A stretch of 64,000 nucleotides of DNA from Aaosphaeria pasadenensis (taxonomy: Eukaryota; Ascomycota; Dothideomycetes; Pleosporales). The DNA lies in contig JAKLMB010000001.1 of NCBI GenBank assembly GCA_022813625.1, positions 1 through 64,000 of the forward strand, in the 5' to 3' direction. Within the stretch, counting starts at the first letter, position 1, and every line of letters begins with the position of its first letter. The notes under the pieces were generated by a model, which saw only the letters and a program-made list of their open reading frames with translations, was not told where the DNA came from and ran no database searches. Shown here one piece after another: positions 12,001-22,178 of the stretch. The translations under genes and the position numbers were made by a program.

Positions 12001-14599
12001 AATGTTGAACCGGGGGGCATTCGACACAATTGTTGGTACCTAGGCGTCAGCGAACCATAGCTATTCTAAGCATTAAATCATGTTTAAAACGAGGTTTACA
12101 TGTATCGGACATCCGCTAAGAATCGGCGCCGCAGGCGATGTACGACCATGCAAGTGTATACTGAGGATGCGTACAACGAACCACCAGCCTCACGCTTAGA
12201 ATACCTTCAAGTGCCTGCACAGCCACTGTGGCCTAATCTGGCGTTGTGCGTGAGCAGTGAAAAGCATGGATACGATTCATAGGAAAGATGAGCGGCTGAG
12301 GATAGAGTCAATTCCCACATAATGTAAGCACTTTAAAAGTGGTTCATCGGCTTCAGTAAACGAGTTACTGTGGGCAAAGTCAACCAAGGTTGTTGAGCGA
12401 ACATTTGCTCGAGAACGAAGAAGCCGCAGGGATATCAATAATGGTTGAGTGAACATGCACGATGTTTGTCATAACTTAGTCCCACACATTCGAAGGATTG
12501 GCAATGAATGGGGTGGAGTAGACACGGTCCTGCTAAAAACCTATTTCAATCTCCCACTGAAGGAAATGTTGCTCCAAGGACATGGGGCGAAGACCCTTGG
12601 AGCAGGCAAATGTGGGGTGACGCTCGAAGGGAGCACAACGATGATCGAATGAACGAGTCTACATGACCGTGCAATGAATGCATCGAGTCTAGATTATGAT
12701 GGAAGCGCTCTGTACCCAACGCAGTCAATGGAAGGGATCATCTTTTCCTTTCCATTTGTCATACGTATTGTGGTCAAGCACGCGAGTGACGACAATCATA
12801 GAAGGCGTATGGGTACCGTTTCTCCTGTTCAATTGCGAAGAAGGTTGGTGAGTGAGTGAGTGATTGAGGAAGGAGAAAGAGAAGAAGAAGAAAAAATAAG
12901 AAGGCCTAGTTGGAAGTTAAGGATAGAAAGGGGCGGAAAAACCCCACGGGCACTAAATGGCTTGGCGGGAAAGCGCAACAAAATCACTGAGACAGCTGGC
13001 CACTCTTTTGTTTCTTCACACACATTCATAAACCTTTGAACGCATAATCAACTGCCATGTCTCATCTGCCATAGTGTGGTCAGTCATATTGGCGTACTAT
13101 AGTAATCCCAACTGTGGCTTTTTTAGGCTTCTGCATCGCTCTTCCATGATGCTAGGGGTCACCTGCGTATGGCCGAACATATTTCCCCTTCTCAATCATG
13201 TTGATTAGCTCTGGCCTGGATTGATGTGAAGAGTGCTTCAAGTTCCTGGAACCCCATCTACATCTTGATTTTTCCCAACAGATATTCGGATGCATCGTGC
13301 AGTAATTGTTCCGCACGGAATCGTATCCATCACTGGAATGGGTCCAACAATCTAGCTCCTCTATCAGCACATTGCGTCGTCAGCAAGGCTTCCCCATAGT
13401 AAGAACCAAATGACCAGTCATGTCTTATACCAAAGTCCAGTCTGGTTTAGTTATTATTCGTTGATTACACACCATACAGGAATCTACATCAGGTATCAAC
13501 TATAGTGCGGACTATGTAAGCGTTGCACATTGAACTGCGATGAATAGGGTTTTGTCAGCTCTGATGATGGGCACGTGGCTTCGGCTTCGGCTTCGGTCAC
13601 GTAGATGCCATAACAGAGTACGGAGCAGATGTGATGTGATTACTTCTACTTCTAAGTTCTACTGTGTACTCCGTATGTCGCATGAAGACAGCATCTCGTC
13701 TGTTGGTTGCTCGGAAGCCCGACCGGCTCTCTTCACCTTCTGCATTCTACCTTCTGCTGATCCTGATCCCTGTCCAACGGGCAATTCCAGTTGGCGTTTT
13801 GCGCCCCGAGGGAGTATTCCTAGGACGAAGGAAGATTTCAAAGCAAGGATAGTTGTGGGTAGGGAGGCCACTTATTACTCTAGCAATACTCTGTACTGTG
13901 TAATTGTATGCGATTAACATCATCGAGAGTGCAGTACACGCGAAGGGATATTTGATGTCGGTTTGTAACGGTAAGTTCCTCCGCACGAGGTAGGTAACAA
14001 AACAACAATCACATACGGGGTGAGAAATATAGGAGAAATTCCCGATCCTATGGTTCTACAGAGATTTCCTACCGATGATTGTCTGTATGTATGTATGTAG
14101 GTACTGTGTATGTAATAGGTAATTAGTAGGTGACTACAATGTTCAGGGTGTGTATGTATGTACCTTGCTCGTGGCATGCCGCCCACGTTGGTGTTGCTTG
14201 CAGCAAGTTGCCTCCCTCCCTACCTCCCTCCCCCCCCCATTATTGGCATCTGGCATCCCAACCCAACCCGAAAGGGGGCCCAGACGCAGTACCAGACTAT
14301 TACCAGACTACCAGGACTACCAGCACCACTCGAGCAGAGGAAGCGAGTCGTGCGTCGATCGGATCTAACGCACCACGAACGTCTGTCTCCTAGAAAGTGT
14401 CTCCTTTCCTGTCTTTCCGTCATCTCTCCTCCAACATGGAGATCTCGTTGTAATAACTAATAATATCTTCTTCATTGTCTAGAGGCGCCCTCCCGCCTAT
14501 ACCGAGCTCCGCACGCTTCCCCGCGAGTTTGTGTCTTTCATCGTCCCATCCCTCCCTATCCCCCGACCTCGCTGCGACCCGCTCCTCTTCTGCTTCACC
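9042..14599. other. 5.6 kb interval without a recognisable gene
   Basis: Between the bZIP and ArfGAP genes, which are divergently oriented. Open frames are short (the longest are about 115-125 codons) and match no family I know. Present are a direct duplication of TTGGCCGCTTG near 10009-10032, a TACCTAGG at 12037-12044 and a TACTCCGTA at 13667-13675. The last 150 bases before 14600 are C/T-rich, as is common in fungal core promoters. A diverged multi-exon gene or long non-coding RNA cannot be excluded. Confidence 0.5.
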
Positions 14600-16351
14600 A
14601 TGGCCTCTGCCCTGAACAAGCGCCAGCAAGCGCGCAACGAGCGGACATTGCAGGATCTAATTAAGACGGTCCCTGGAAACAATACTTGCGCTGATTGCGG
14701 GGCGCGCAACCCAGGTCTGTCCTTCCTTGAATTATTTCCAGTCGAAGAACCGTATACTGACCGTGCTACGTAGGATGGGCCAGTTGGAGCGTAAGTTCTC
14801 TGTTCTACTCCCTACCCCAATCCGCCTCGCTGCTGCCAGAGCGCCCGACTCCCTTTCGGACGAGAAATAGACACTGATATGATCGCAGTTGGGTATTTTC
14901 TTATGCATGCGGTGCGCGGCGCTGCACCGCAAGCTGGGAACTCACATTTCCAAAGTCAAGTCTTTGAGCATGGACAAATGGGACAATGCCCAAGTCGACG
15001 TAAGAACGAGATTGTCTCGAGGTTGAAATGGCATACTGACACTGAGTAGAATATGAAGCGCATGGGCAATATCGAATCGAACAAAGCATACAACCCCCGA
15101 AACATCAAGCCGCAAATCCCGATAGACATCGACGAGGCAGACGGCGCAATGGAAAGGTTCATAAGACAGAAATACCAGGAGCGTGCATATTTGACCGACT
15201 CTCGACCTGGCACGCGACACAATACCGGCAGCACCAGCTCCGTCGAAGACAGACCGCCCCCGCTTCCGCCGAAACCTACGAAACGATTTGGATTTGGTCT
15301 GCAAAAGGCCGCCACTGCTCCGCGAAACGTCACACCTCCAATTTCGCCTGATTTGTACGGATTTGGCGAGACATCTCCGCCTAGAGTGAACAAGCCGTCA
15401 AGGGTATTCGGATCGGATGTCGGGGCTTCAGGGGATGGCTTGGAGTCGAAGCTGGCGACGCTTCGCGATATGGGATTCCCGGACGACAAACGCAATGCTA
15501 CGGTCTTGAAGGGCCTTAATGGCAACATTGACAAAGCTGTGGAGGCATTGATCAGACTGGGAGAACAGAATCCTGGGAGGTCCCGTGGTAACACACCTAC
15601 CCCTCCCGTGAAACCTGGGGCAAATGGATTATCATTTGAGAGATCAAATACCGCACCGGCCGCGGTCTCATCAATGAATCCATTCGATGCTTTAGACGCC
15701 GTTCCTCCCATGCAACAACAACCGCAGGTTGGCCTGAACCCTCAGACACCGTATCAGACAAATGGCTCCCAAGTGACTTCTCCCATCAATTCATACAATC
15801 CATTCCTGGGGCAACAGATGCAACAAAACTATCCTCCTCAGCAACAGATGCCGCAGCAACAGATGCAGCAACAACAGATGCAGCAACAACAGATGCAGCA
15901 ACAGCAGCAGCAGCAACAGCAACAGCAGGCATCTCAGCATAGCTTCCCTTCACAGTCGAATCCATTCGGCCAACCGCAACAGGGCTTGGAACAATCTTTC
16001 CAAAACCTGCAACTGTCCAGTGCACAACCGCAACAGCAATTGTTTCCAAACCGGACCGGTGGCCACGCTCAACCACCTAACCCGCCTTTTGCACAAGGCA
16101 ACCCCTTTCAGCAATCCTTCACATCACCACCCATGCCACAGATCCCACAACAATATCAATCCTTCCTCCCGGCTCAGCAATCCACGTACCAAGCACCAGT
16201 GTCTCCATCGGCTGCTAGCAATCCATTCTTAAAATCCTCACGATCTCAGATGTTTTCTCCCACCTACGCATCGTCCAATCCATTCAACCAGTCACTTCAA
16301 TCACCACCCCAACAACCACAACCACAACTACAGCAGCAGCAGCATCAGCAT

Positions 16352-16389
<38 letters not shown>

Positions 16390-16915
16390 GGGGACTAATC
16401 CATTTGCAATGCAGCAGAGCTCTCCAAGCGCTGTTACCTCTACTGGGCCGTCTCCCTGGCAAGGCCTAAGTCAGAGCACGCAACCCCAGATGAACCCGTG
16501 GCAGGCTCAACAGATGGGATACGCACAGCAGAGTCAGCCGCAGCCAAATTACCTGCAGCATGGCCAAGGCCAGATCCAAGGACACCCGCAGCAGGCTGCA
16601 TTGGATAAGAATTCCATTCTTTCCTTGTACAACTACCCACAGCTTGCACCGCAACGATCCGAAGCTACACAGCCTGCCCAGGTTCCCACTCCCGCATCTG
16701 CTGCCCCTACTGCCCCTGCAGCGGGGAACCTAAACCCCTTCGCTGCCGTCCAGGGTGCACCGCAAGGCCAAGCACCTCGATCGGGACTGACGAGTCCCAT
16801 CTCGCCAAACGGAGCCAGGCATGTCAGTAACGAAAGCGTTGATTTCGCAGGTCTCATGGGCGGGCGTCATTCACCCGACGCATTTTCGGGTCTAAGTGCA
16901 AGTTATCGAAGATAG
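14600..16915 (+). CDS. ArfGAP-UBA protein with polyQ and NPF motifs (Gts1-like)
   Basis: Four exons, 14600-14714, 14774-14790, 14889-14999 and 15050-16915, encode 702 aa. The N-terminus is an ArfGAP domain: zinc ligands C30, C33, C50 and C53 in the CX2CX16CX2C spacing, followed by the arginine finger R58. The family stimulates GTP hydrolysis by Arf GTPases on Golgi and endosomal membranes. A PPPLPPKP proline motif lies near residue 145. A UBA domain follows at about residues 213-253 (MGFPDD...). The remaining 450 residues are Gln/Pro/Asn-rich and probably disordered, with two polyQ blocks and eight NPF tripeptides, known ligands of EH domains in endocytic adaptors. Domain order ArfGAP-UBA-polyQ matches yeast Gts1. 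The upstream in-frame frame from 14531 lacks a credible start, so the ATG at 14600 before the domain is chosen. Exon 2 is only 17 nt. Confidence 0.95.
15839..15928 (+). repeat. CAG/CAA/ATG coding repeat (polyQ with Met)
   Basis: Inside the ArfGAP gene. It includes about three tandem copies of a 15-base unit encoding Met-Gln-Gln-Gln-Gln (near 15863-15907), then CAG/CAA runs. Mixed CAG and CAA codons suggest some purifying pressure on the glutamines, but the exact tandem units could vary in length between strains. Confidence 0.93.
16331..16390 (+). repeat. CAG coding repeat (polyQ with His)
   Basis: Second glutamine tract of the ArfGAP gene, mostly pure CAG with two CAT interruptions. The purer CAG run at its centre makes it the more slippage-prone of the two tracts. 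Confidence 0.93.
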
Positions 16916-18071
16916 AAAAACCATCCTCGCAAAACATCTTGTTGCATAGTTTGCCTTTTTCACCATGCATAGCTAGCGGAGCAAGATTCACGTCAAATTC
17001 ACAGCATTCATAATTCATTTTGGTCGGCTCCATCGATTGCAGGGAATGATCAACGTAGTTATGGTGAGGGAAAGAAAGAGGGAGATAGAGAGAGAGGGTA
17101 TGTGCAAGAGGGCTAAGCATGTTCGAAATGGGCATACCATTCGAGATCCAACGTTTGTAATTACATCCATTTCTTTCCTTTCTTGTAGGGTTTCTCTTTC
17201 TTTTTGTGTAGTTGATGAAAGTACTTTGGATGGGATAATAACTTGGAAGGGAAACAGAAAGGGGTAGACTGGGATGCCCGAAAGGATTCAAAGGACAATA
17301 GGGAAACGGACGGGACAGATGTCAATAAGCACTAAATACATATCATTTTGCTCGAAGCATTTCATCTTTAATTTGTTACTTTGCAGCTTCTGTGCTCTCT
17401 GAGGCCGAGGCGGTATAAACCCAGTTAGGTTCTGTTATTCATTGGAAGCCGTCACGCCATTTCCCCGTGTTTGATTCTCGTACGGAGTAGTTGAGCCACG
17501 AAGTGACTGCATCTGTGATTGTACATGAGTCCCCTACCCATCCAGATATCCTCATAGGTCGCCAATACGGATGCATGGACTGGAATGAGGCATGTTGAGT
17601 TGGTTATGATACGTTTAGCAGCTCCCTTATGTCAGTCATGCAATCCTACTACACATGCAAGGTCATGATTACTTTGTTGAATGGACACGGAAAACGTAAA
17701 GGGTTGAAAGACTTCATTAATTCGTGAGAGATATATATAATCTAAATTCCGTCCTCCGCTAGACATTACACAGGAGGCCAAGATACGACGTATCTGCCAA
17801 CAGGGTTTGCATGGTTTTGAGATTGAGATTCGTTGTAGAGTAGCTCCTGGCTTACATCGTGGAGCTGGGTGATGATGCGCTCGCTGAACTCTTCGAAGAG
17901 GGGAGGATCCAGTGGGTATGGTGAATCCTTGAGTGGTAAAAAAACTGAAAAGTGTGGAAATTTTCGATCAGGCGCCCTTCATCACGCCTAAAGTTGCTCG
18001 AAGAAGCATCTTTCGCGTTGCGCTTCCCATCTCCTCATCCGGCAGAGTTGACCGAGCGACGCAATCCGCGT
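16916..18071. other. Convergent intergenic region
   Basis: Lies between the 3' ends of the ArfGAP gene and the small membrane-protein gene. It contains a TACGGAGTA copy at 17481-17489. No gene is seen; it probably holds both 3' untranslated regions. Confidence 0.55.
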
Positions 18072-18539
18072 TCATAGGAAAGCCTGTGCCATCTTCGCCA
18101 TACTAGCCAGGCCCCCGATACCGTCTGCCAGATTCTTCAGCCCAGCTCCCGCGTTGGAACCTCCACCTCCAGCATCTCCGTAACCTTCGCTCCCGTAGTA
18201 ACCTCCCTGGCCGGGAGCACCTCTCGCGCCCTGGCCGCCGCCTAGTTCGGGCAGGTTCACGCCAAATTGCCTGGCCAGCTTGTGTAGGACGCCGCCGGAT
18301 ACCAAGGGCATGATGACCATAAAGAAAATCTTGTAGGGATGTTTCTTTGCGTATCGCCACAGTTGGCGAAGGAAATGTTGGAATTTGTGGTAGAGGTGTT
18401 GAAGGTAGCCGTCTCGAGGGGAGCGCTTGTAGCGCGAGGTCGACGATCGATGGCGAGATGAGGAGCTGTAGGAGGACCCGACGTACGATCGCGCGTAGCC
18501 TGGCCGCGACGATGAAGACGAGGAAGTGAACCAGCCCAT
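18072..18539 (-). CDS. Small Ser/Gly-rich single-span membrane protein (unknown)
   Basis: Single exon of 155 aa beginning at the ATG at 18539. Layout: a Ser/Arg/Tyr-rich head (residues 1-45); an amphipathic, Trp/His-rich segment (about 46-68) running into KKHPYK; one hydrophobic helix, FFMVIMPLVSGGVL, at about 70-84; a short conserved-looking LARQFGVNLPEL stretch; a Gly-rich linker; and a C-terminal helix, GIGGLASMAKMAQAFL. I associate this layout with a conserved but unnamed family in filamentous ascomycetes; no function is known to me. Basic residues before the helix and the lack of a signal peptide suggest a membrane-anchored protein of the ER or mitochondrion, but this is inference. Confidence 0.8.
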   Translation of the reverse strand: MGWFTSSSSSSRPGYARSYVGSSYSSSSRHRSSTSRYKRSPRDGYLQHLYHKFQHFLRQLWRYAKKHPYKIFFMVIMPLVSGGVLHKLARQFGVNLPELGGGQGARGAPGQGGYYGSEGYGDAGGGGSNAGAGLKNLADGIGGLASMAKMAQAFL

Positions 18540-20762
18540 CGTTGTTCGTAATCGTTGGTGTTGTGTATGGTGTAAGGTCGTTGCGGGTTAGATGCGCAAA
18601 ATGTTGCAAAGTTTGGTGAGATAGTACGAGGTTGATAGTAATGTTCTTCGGTGAATAAAAGCCGGAATGGATTAAATTGCTGAAGGAACAAATGCAACAG
18701 TTTGGATGCGAGGGCCGGTGTTGGTAGAAGCTGGTAGGGCTGTTCGCGCAAATGTATTGAGATGCTGGTGCTTCAGCTCGAGCGGAGCTCTACTTTCGCG
18801 CCACCTGCTCGCTTTTCGTTGTTCGACTTGTCAGATTCCAGAAGAGAGTAATGGGTCCAATCTTCGTGGAGAATAACACCAAGCTCTTCCTTTGCCTCCG
18901 GTGAGGGTGGATCGGGATTGGGCAGCAGCTGCAGCTGTTGTAATTTGTGCGCTGTAGCTCTCGTTCGCTGGGTTCGATAGACGTCGCGAATTGGCCCAAT
19001 AGCGGAGACCCTGAATCCCAATCGAAGGTGGATATCTGCTTGTAGGTCTAATCGATGGCGTAGGAAGTCTAGATGTATGTTGCTAGACTACAGCAGCTGT
19101 TGGCGACCAAGATGACTTGTCGACGAAAAGATGCTCTGCGCTCCGACCGCGAAAGATGCGAAACTGATGCAAATACTCCGTGGATAGATGGGATTGATTG
19201 ACAAAGAGAGAGAGAGAACAATCAAGGCAGGAAAGGGTATGCGGAGGAGCGGCGAACTTGTGGAGCGTGTTCCGGCAGCAGGGGGCGATCCTACAGACCG
19301 CCATTTGCACCGACTCGTAACTGCGAGGTGGTTGGCCCAGGGCCGTCCGGGTTGGAGGTGGTTGGGATTCCTTGCACAGGCCAAGCGGCAGACAACATGC
19401 AACTACAGCGACTACAGCACGACTACCCACGACTACCACGACTGTACACGAGTACTTGCATCCACTTGGGGCCAACTACTGCCCAATTTACATGTATCAT
19501 GCATGTTTATCGTGCAAGGATATGCGAGACACAATTGCATGAACTCTAATAGGGTCCCGGCCTAATTGGTTGCCCACTTGCCCGACTGTTTTTAGATTCT
19601 ATACGCCTACTTTGGGCTACTTGGGCTACATATATCAGTCCGAAGAAGTTATAGCACACAGCCAGCACATAATTCTGATTCATTCAAAATTCATTGCTCG
19701 ACTTTCCTCATTCGTAGTGCTCGAATTGACAACAGCCAATTTTGACTAGGCATAGACTACGACAAGGGGTAATGCTTCAAATATGGTAAAGACAGCAACA
19801 CTGGGTTCGTCTTTTGATCTGAATTCAGAACGTGGAAATGGAATATATCGGACTGGATACAACTCAGCCTTTACTAGCCACGTAGAGACTTCATACAGCG
19901 CATCATAATGACTCCTCACAATGACTCCTCCAGGTGACTCTTGCTGGTTCGATCAGATAATCTTCCATGCAATATAGGCAGCAATTCTCAGGGACTTGAG
20001 GCCTGTACATATTGTGGCGACGTGGATTATCTGTGAGAAGCTTTACACAACTATATCTCATCGTTTGACCAGGGTGTGGACTTTTTGTGGTTCGAGCTTC
20101 ATGATTCTCAACGATTGTTTGGCTCTCGGTTTCTGTAAAAGTCACCCAACTGTGACAACACATAGTACAGAGCCCTTCATGATTCCCCATGGACTTTGTA
20201 TACAAACTGTCTACCACTCAAATCTCTGTGATGATAGCTGATCATTGTCCGGTCTCAAAAGCATGTACGCGAGAGTCTCGTTGTAAGAGCAATGGCATCG
20301 TCTAGTCAACACCGAAGCCATATCCTTGCAATGTCTATTGTCGGAAGCTTTCATGTTTATTGCATAAGGTTCCATGTGCGTTTCGTGAGAACTCAGATTC
20401 AAGGCCACTCTTCCATGAATGGGGCATCATTTGCGCCAAATGGCATTCACATCGGCTTGTCTTCAGTAAATTGGAGATTACTAGTTCGATAAGAAGACTT
20501 GATGGAGTCTCAACCCATAAAATGAATACATAAAGCTAATTTAAGACGCTATATGCTCACACCCATGAGCATTGGAGTAAAATATTCATATCAGATTGAT
20601 GGCTACCTATATTATGCTAATTGCTACCAAAGAAAGACCCCCAAAATACTCGTATGACTCTCAGGGACATGAGAGGTCATGGCTGAACAAAAGTCTAACT
20701 GAGATCCCGTTCCCGAATCAAGTCATATCCTGCAACCTTTACTTCCACATTCGAGGTTGTGA
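18540..20762. other. Intergenic region with one coding-like block
   Basis: Between the small membrane-protein gene and the J-protein gene, both minus strand. Apart from the open block at 18773-19087 listed separately, I see only short chance frames (for example 19083-19475 and 19903-20217, minus), none with domain features. Confidence 0.5.
18773..19087 (-). CDS. Coding-like orphan block without a start codon (candidate exon)
   Basis: The minus-strand frame from about 19087 to the TGA at 18773 encodes roughly 100 residues of protein-like composition: an Arg/Leu-rich helix-like start (DFLRHRLDLQADIHLRLG), then RDVYRTQRTRATAHKL, then PNPDPPSPEAKEELGVIL and HEDWTHYSLLES. It has no ATG at all. 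It begins just after a CATCTAG sequence that could be a splice acceptor (19088-19094). It may be the last exon of a small gene whose first exon I could not find (no ATG on this strand until about 19303), or a decayed gene, or chance. No family is recognised. Confidence 0.3.
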   Translation of the reverse strand, partial: SSNIHLDFLRHRLDLQADIHLRLGFRVSAIGPIRDVYRTQRTRATAHKLQQLQLLPNPDPPSPEAKEELGVILHEDWTHYSLLESDKSNNEKRAGGAKVELRSS

Positions 20763-21626
20763 CTATGAACCTACAGCACTTGCAAACACCTTTGCCGCAA
20801 GGTCGCTCAACAACTTCGCTTTGTCTGCCTGAGGCAGCTCTTGGAATACCTCATACACACTCTTTCCTTTGGCATCCCTGACCGCGCCTAATCTGTTTCC
20901 AGCAACGGCACCCGCAAGCATGCCCGGGAAGTTGGCGACGATGAACCCCATAGCCCCGCCGCTCAAGCCACCGATAATGCTCCAGAACTTGCCTGTGGGC
21001 GTCGCCTGGTCGCCCTCGGCCATTCCCTCCTCCCGCAACATCTCCTCGAACATCCCGCCAAATTGCTCGTTTGAGAATCGGTTGTGGCTATCTTCCGTCT
21101 CGCCCGCGGGCGCGCTGCCGAAGCCGAATGCGGACCATGGAAAACCTCCCGTGTTACCCTGGGGTCGGGGTATCTCTTCTTCGAACTCTTCGCTGGAGTC
21201 GCGTGAAAAGCCTGCGCCTGCACCCCCAAAAGATCCGTATGCGCGGGTCGCATCGTAGTCGCGGCGTCGAGTAGGGTCAGACAATGTGTAGTATGCATCG
21301 TTGATCTGTTGGAATCGCTTCGTGCGTGCCGTGCGCTCGGGAGAGTCGGCTGCTACACGATCTGGATGATGTTTGAGGGCTGCTCTGGACAACGCATGCT
21401 TGGTTAGTGAAGGTCGATGTGCACTTTGGAGGAAGTCGTACTTTTTATAGGCATCGCGGATCTGTTGCTGTGTCGCCTTGGAATCTATCTCCAGAACGCG
21501 ATCTGTAGATCTATGTTGGTATAGCTTATGAGTTATGCATGAAGCAACTTACAATAGTCGGGCGCTGAGGATAAGTTAGCCTAATGCTGCTATATGATGA
21601 TTACGAGAAGGAAGTTTACCTGACAT
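20763..21626 (-). CDS. J-domain (Hsp40) protein with Gly-rich hydrophobic C-terminus
   Basis: Four exons, 21626-21620, 21564-21553, 21502-21442 and 21384-20763, encode 233 aa. The J domain fills residues 5-72, from DYYRVLEID through the HPD motif (H33-D35) to FQQINDAYYTLSDPTRRRDYD. HPD is the residue trio that triggers Hsp70 ATP hydrolysis. A Gly/Phe/acidic linker follows, then at about 161-195 a Gly/Ala-rich hydrophobic segment (SIIGGLSGGAMGFIVANFPG...) that may insert in or hairpin through a membrane, and a short charged helical tail. There is no signal peptide, so a cytosolic J domain is likely. The first two coding exons are tiny (7 and 12 nt); the splicing is supported because it gives an unbroken J domain. 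The Hsp70 partner and clients are unknown. Confidence 0.9.
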
Positions 21627-22178
21627 GCTGGGAGTGGTTTGGCTGTCTTGTCTTTGATAGTGTAGTATGCAATGATTGTGGGTATATATATGTATGAACT
21701 GGTATCCCTGAAATGGTTCAAGTGGACAAGCACGAAAAAGAGGTGATGTTGCGCATAGAGGCGATGACGTCGACGGATAAAAGACACGCCTTCTGTGTTC
21801 TGCGGGTACGATACTCTGGGTGTCTGGGCCCTAAGGTCTAGACTAGACTAGCCTGGTCCCTGATTTCTGGCCTGTACCTAGGCTGTAACACCGCCACTCA
21901 CCACTGTGGCGTAATCGTGAATCCAATTCCACGTACTGAGAGGTCACACTGTTTGTGACATCTAAACACGCACGAGTAGGAAGCAGTCTCAGACTATAGT
22001 CAAATCTAATGCCATATATTAATATCTATGCGCTCTCACCCGACCGAAAATCCAGAGCGAAACGCTAAATCAAATGATATACACCCAAGAGCCTAGCCAA
22101 GTACTAGATATATACTCCATTGAGCACCCATGAAGAAAATTAAACAGACGAAGGTAATGCATAGCAACAGAGCACAAA
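21627..22178. other. Intergenic region
   Basis: Promoter of the J-protein gene and 3' side of the upstream gene, both on the minus strand. A TACCTAGG copy lies at 21875-21882. Nothing else is recognised. Confidence 0.55.

Noticed and set aside
13540..13917. 125-codon plus-strand frame
   Set aside because: Composition is irregular, it contains a repeat-derived Arg/Leu run, and its opposite strand has frames of similar length.
19083..19475. 130-codon minus-strand frame with hydrophobic start
   Set aside because: Cys/Val-rich with no family resemblance; the opposite strand holds an equally long frame.
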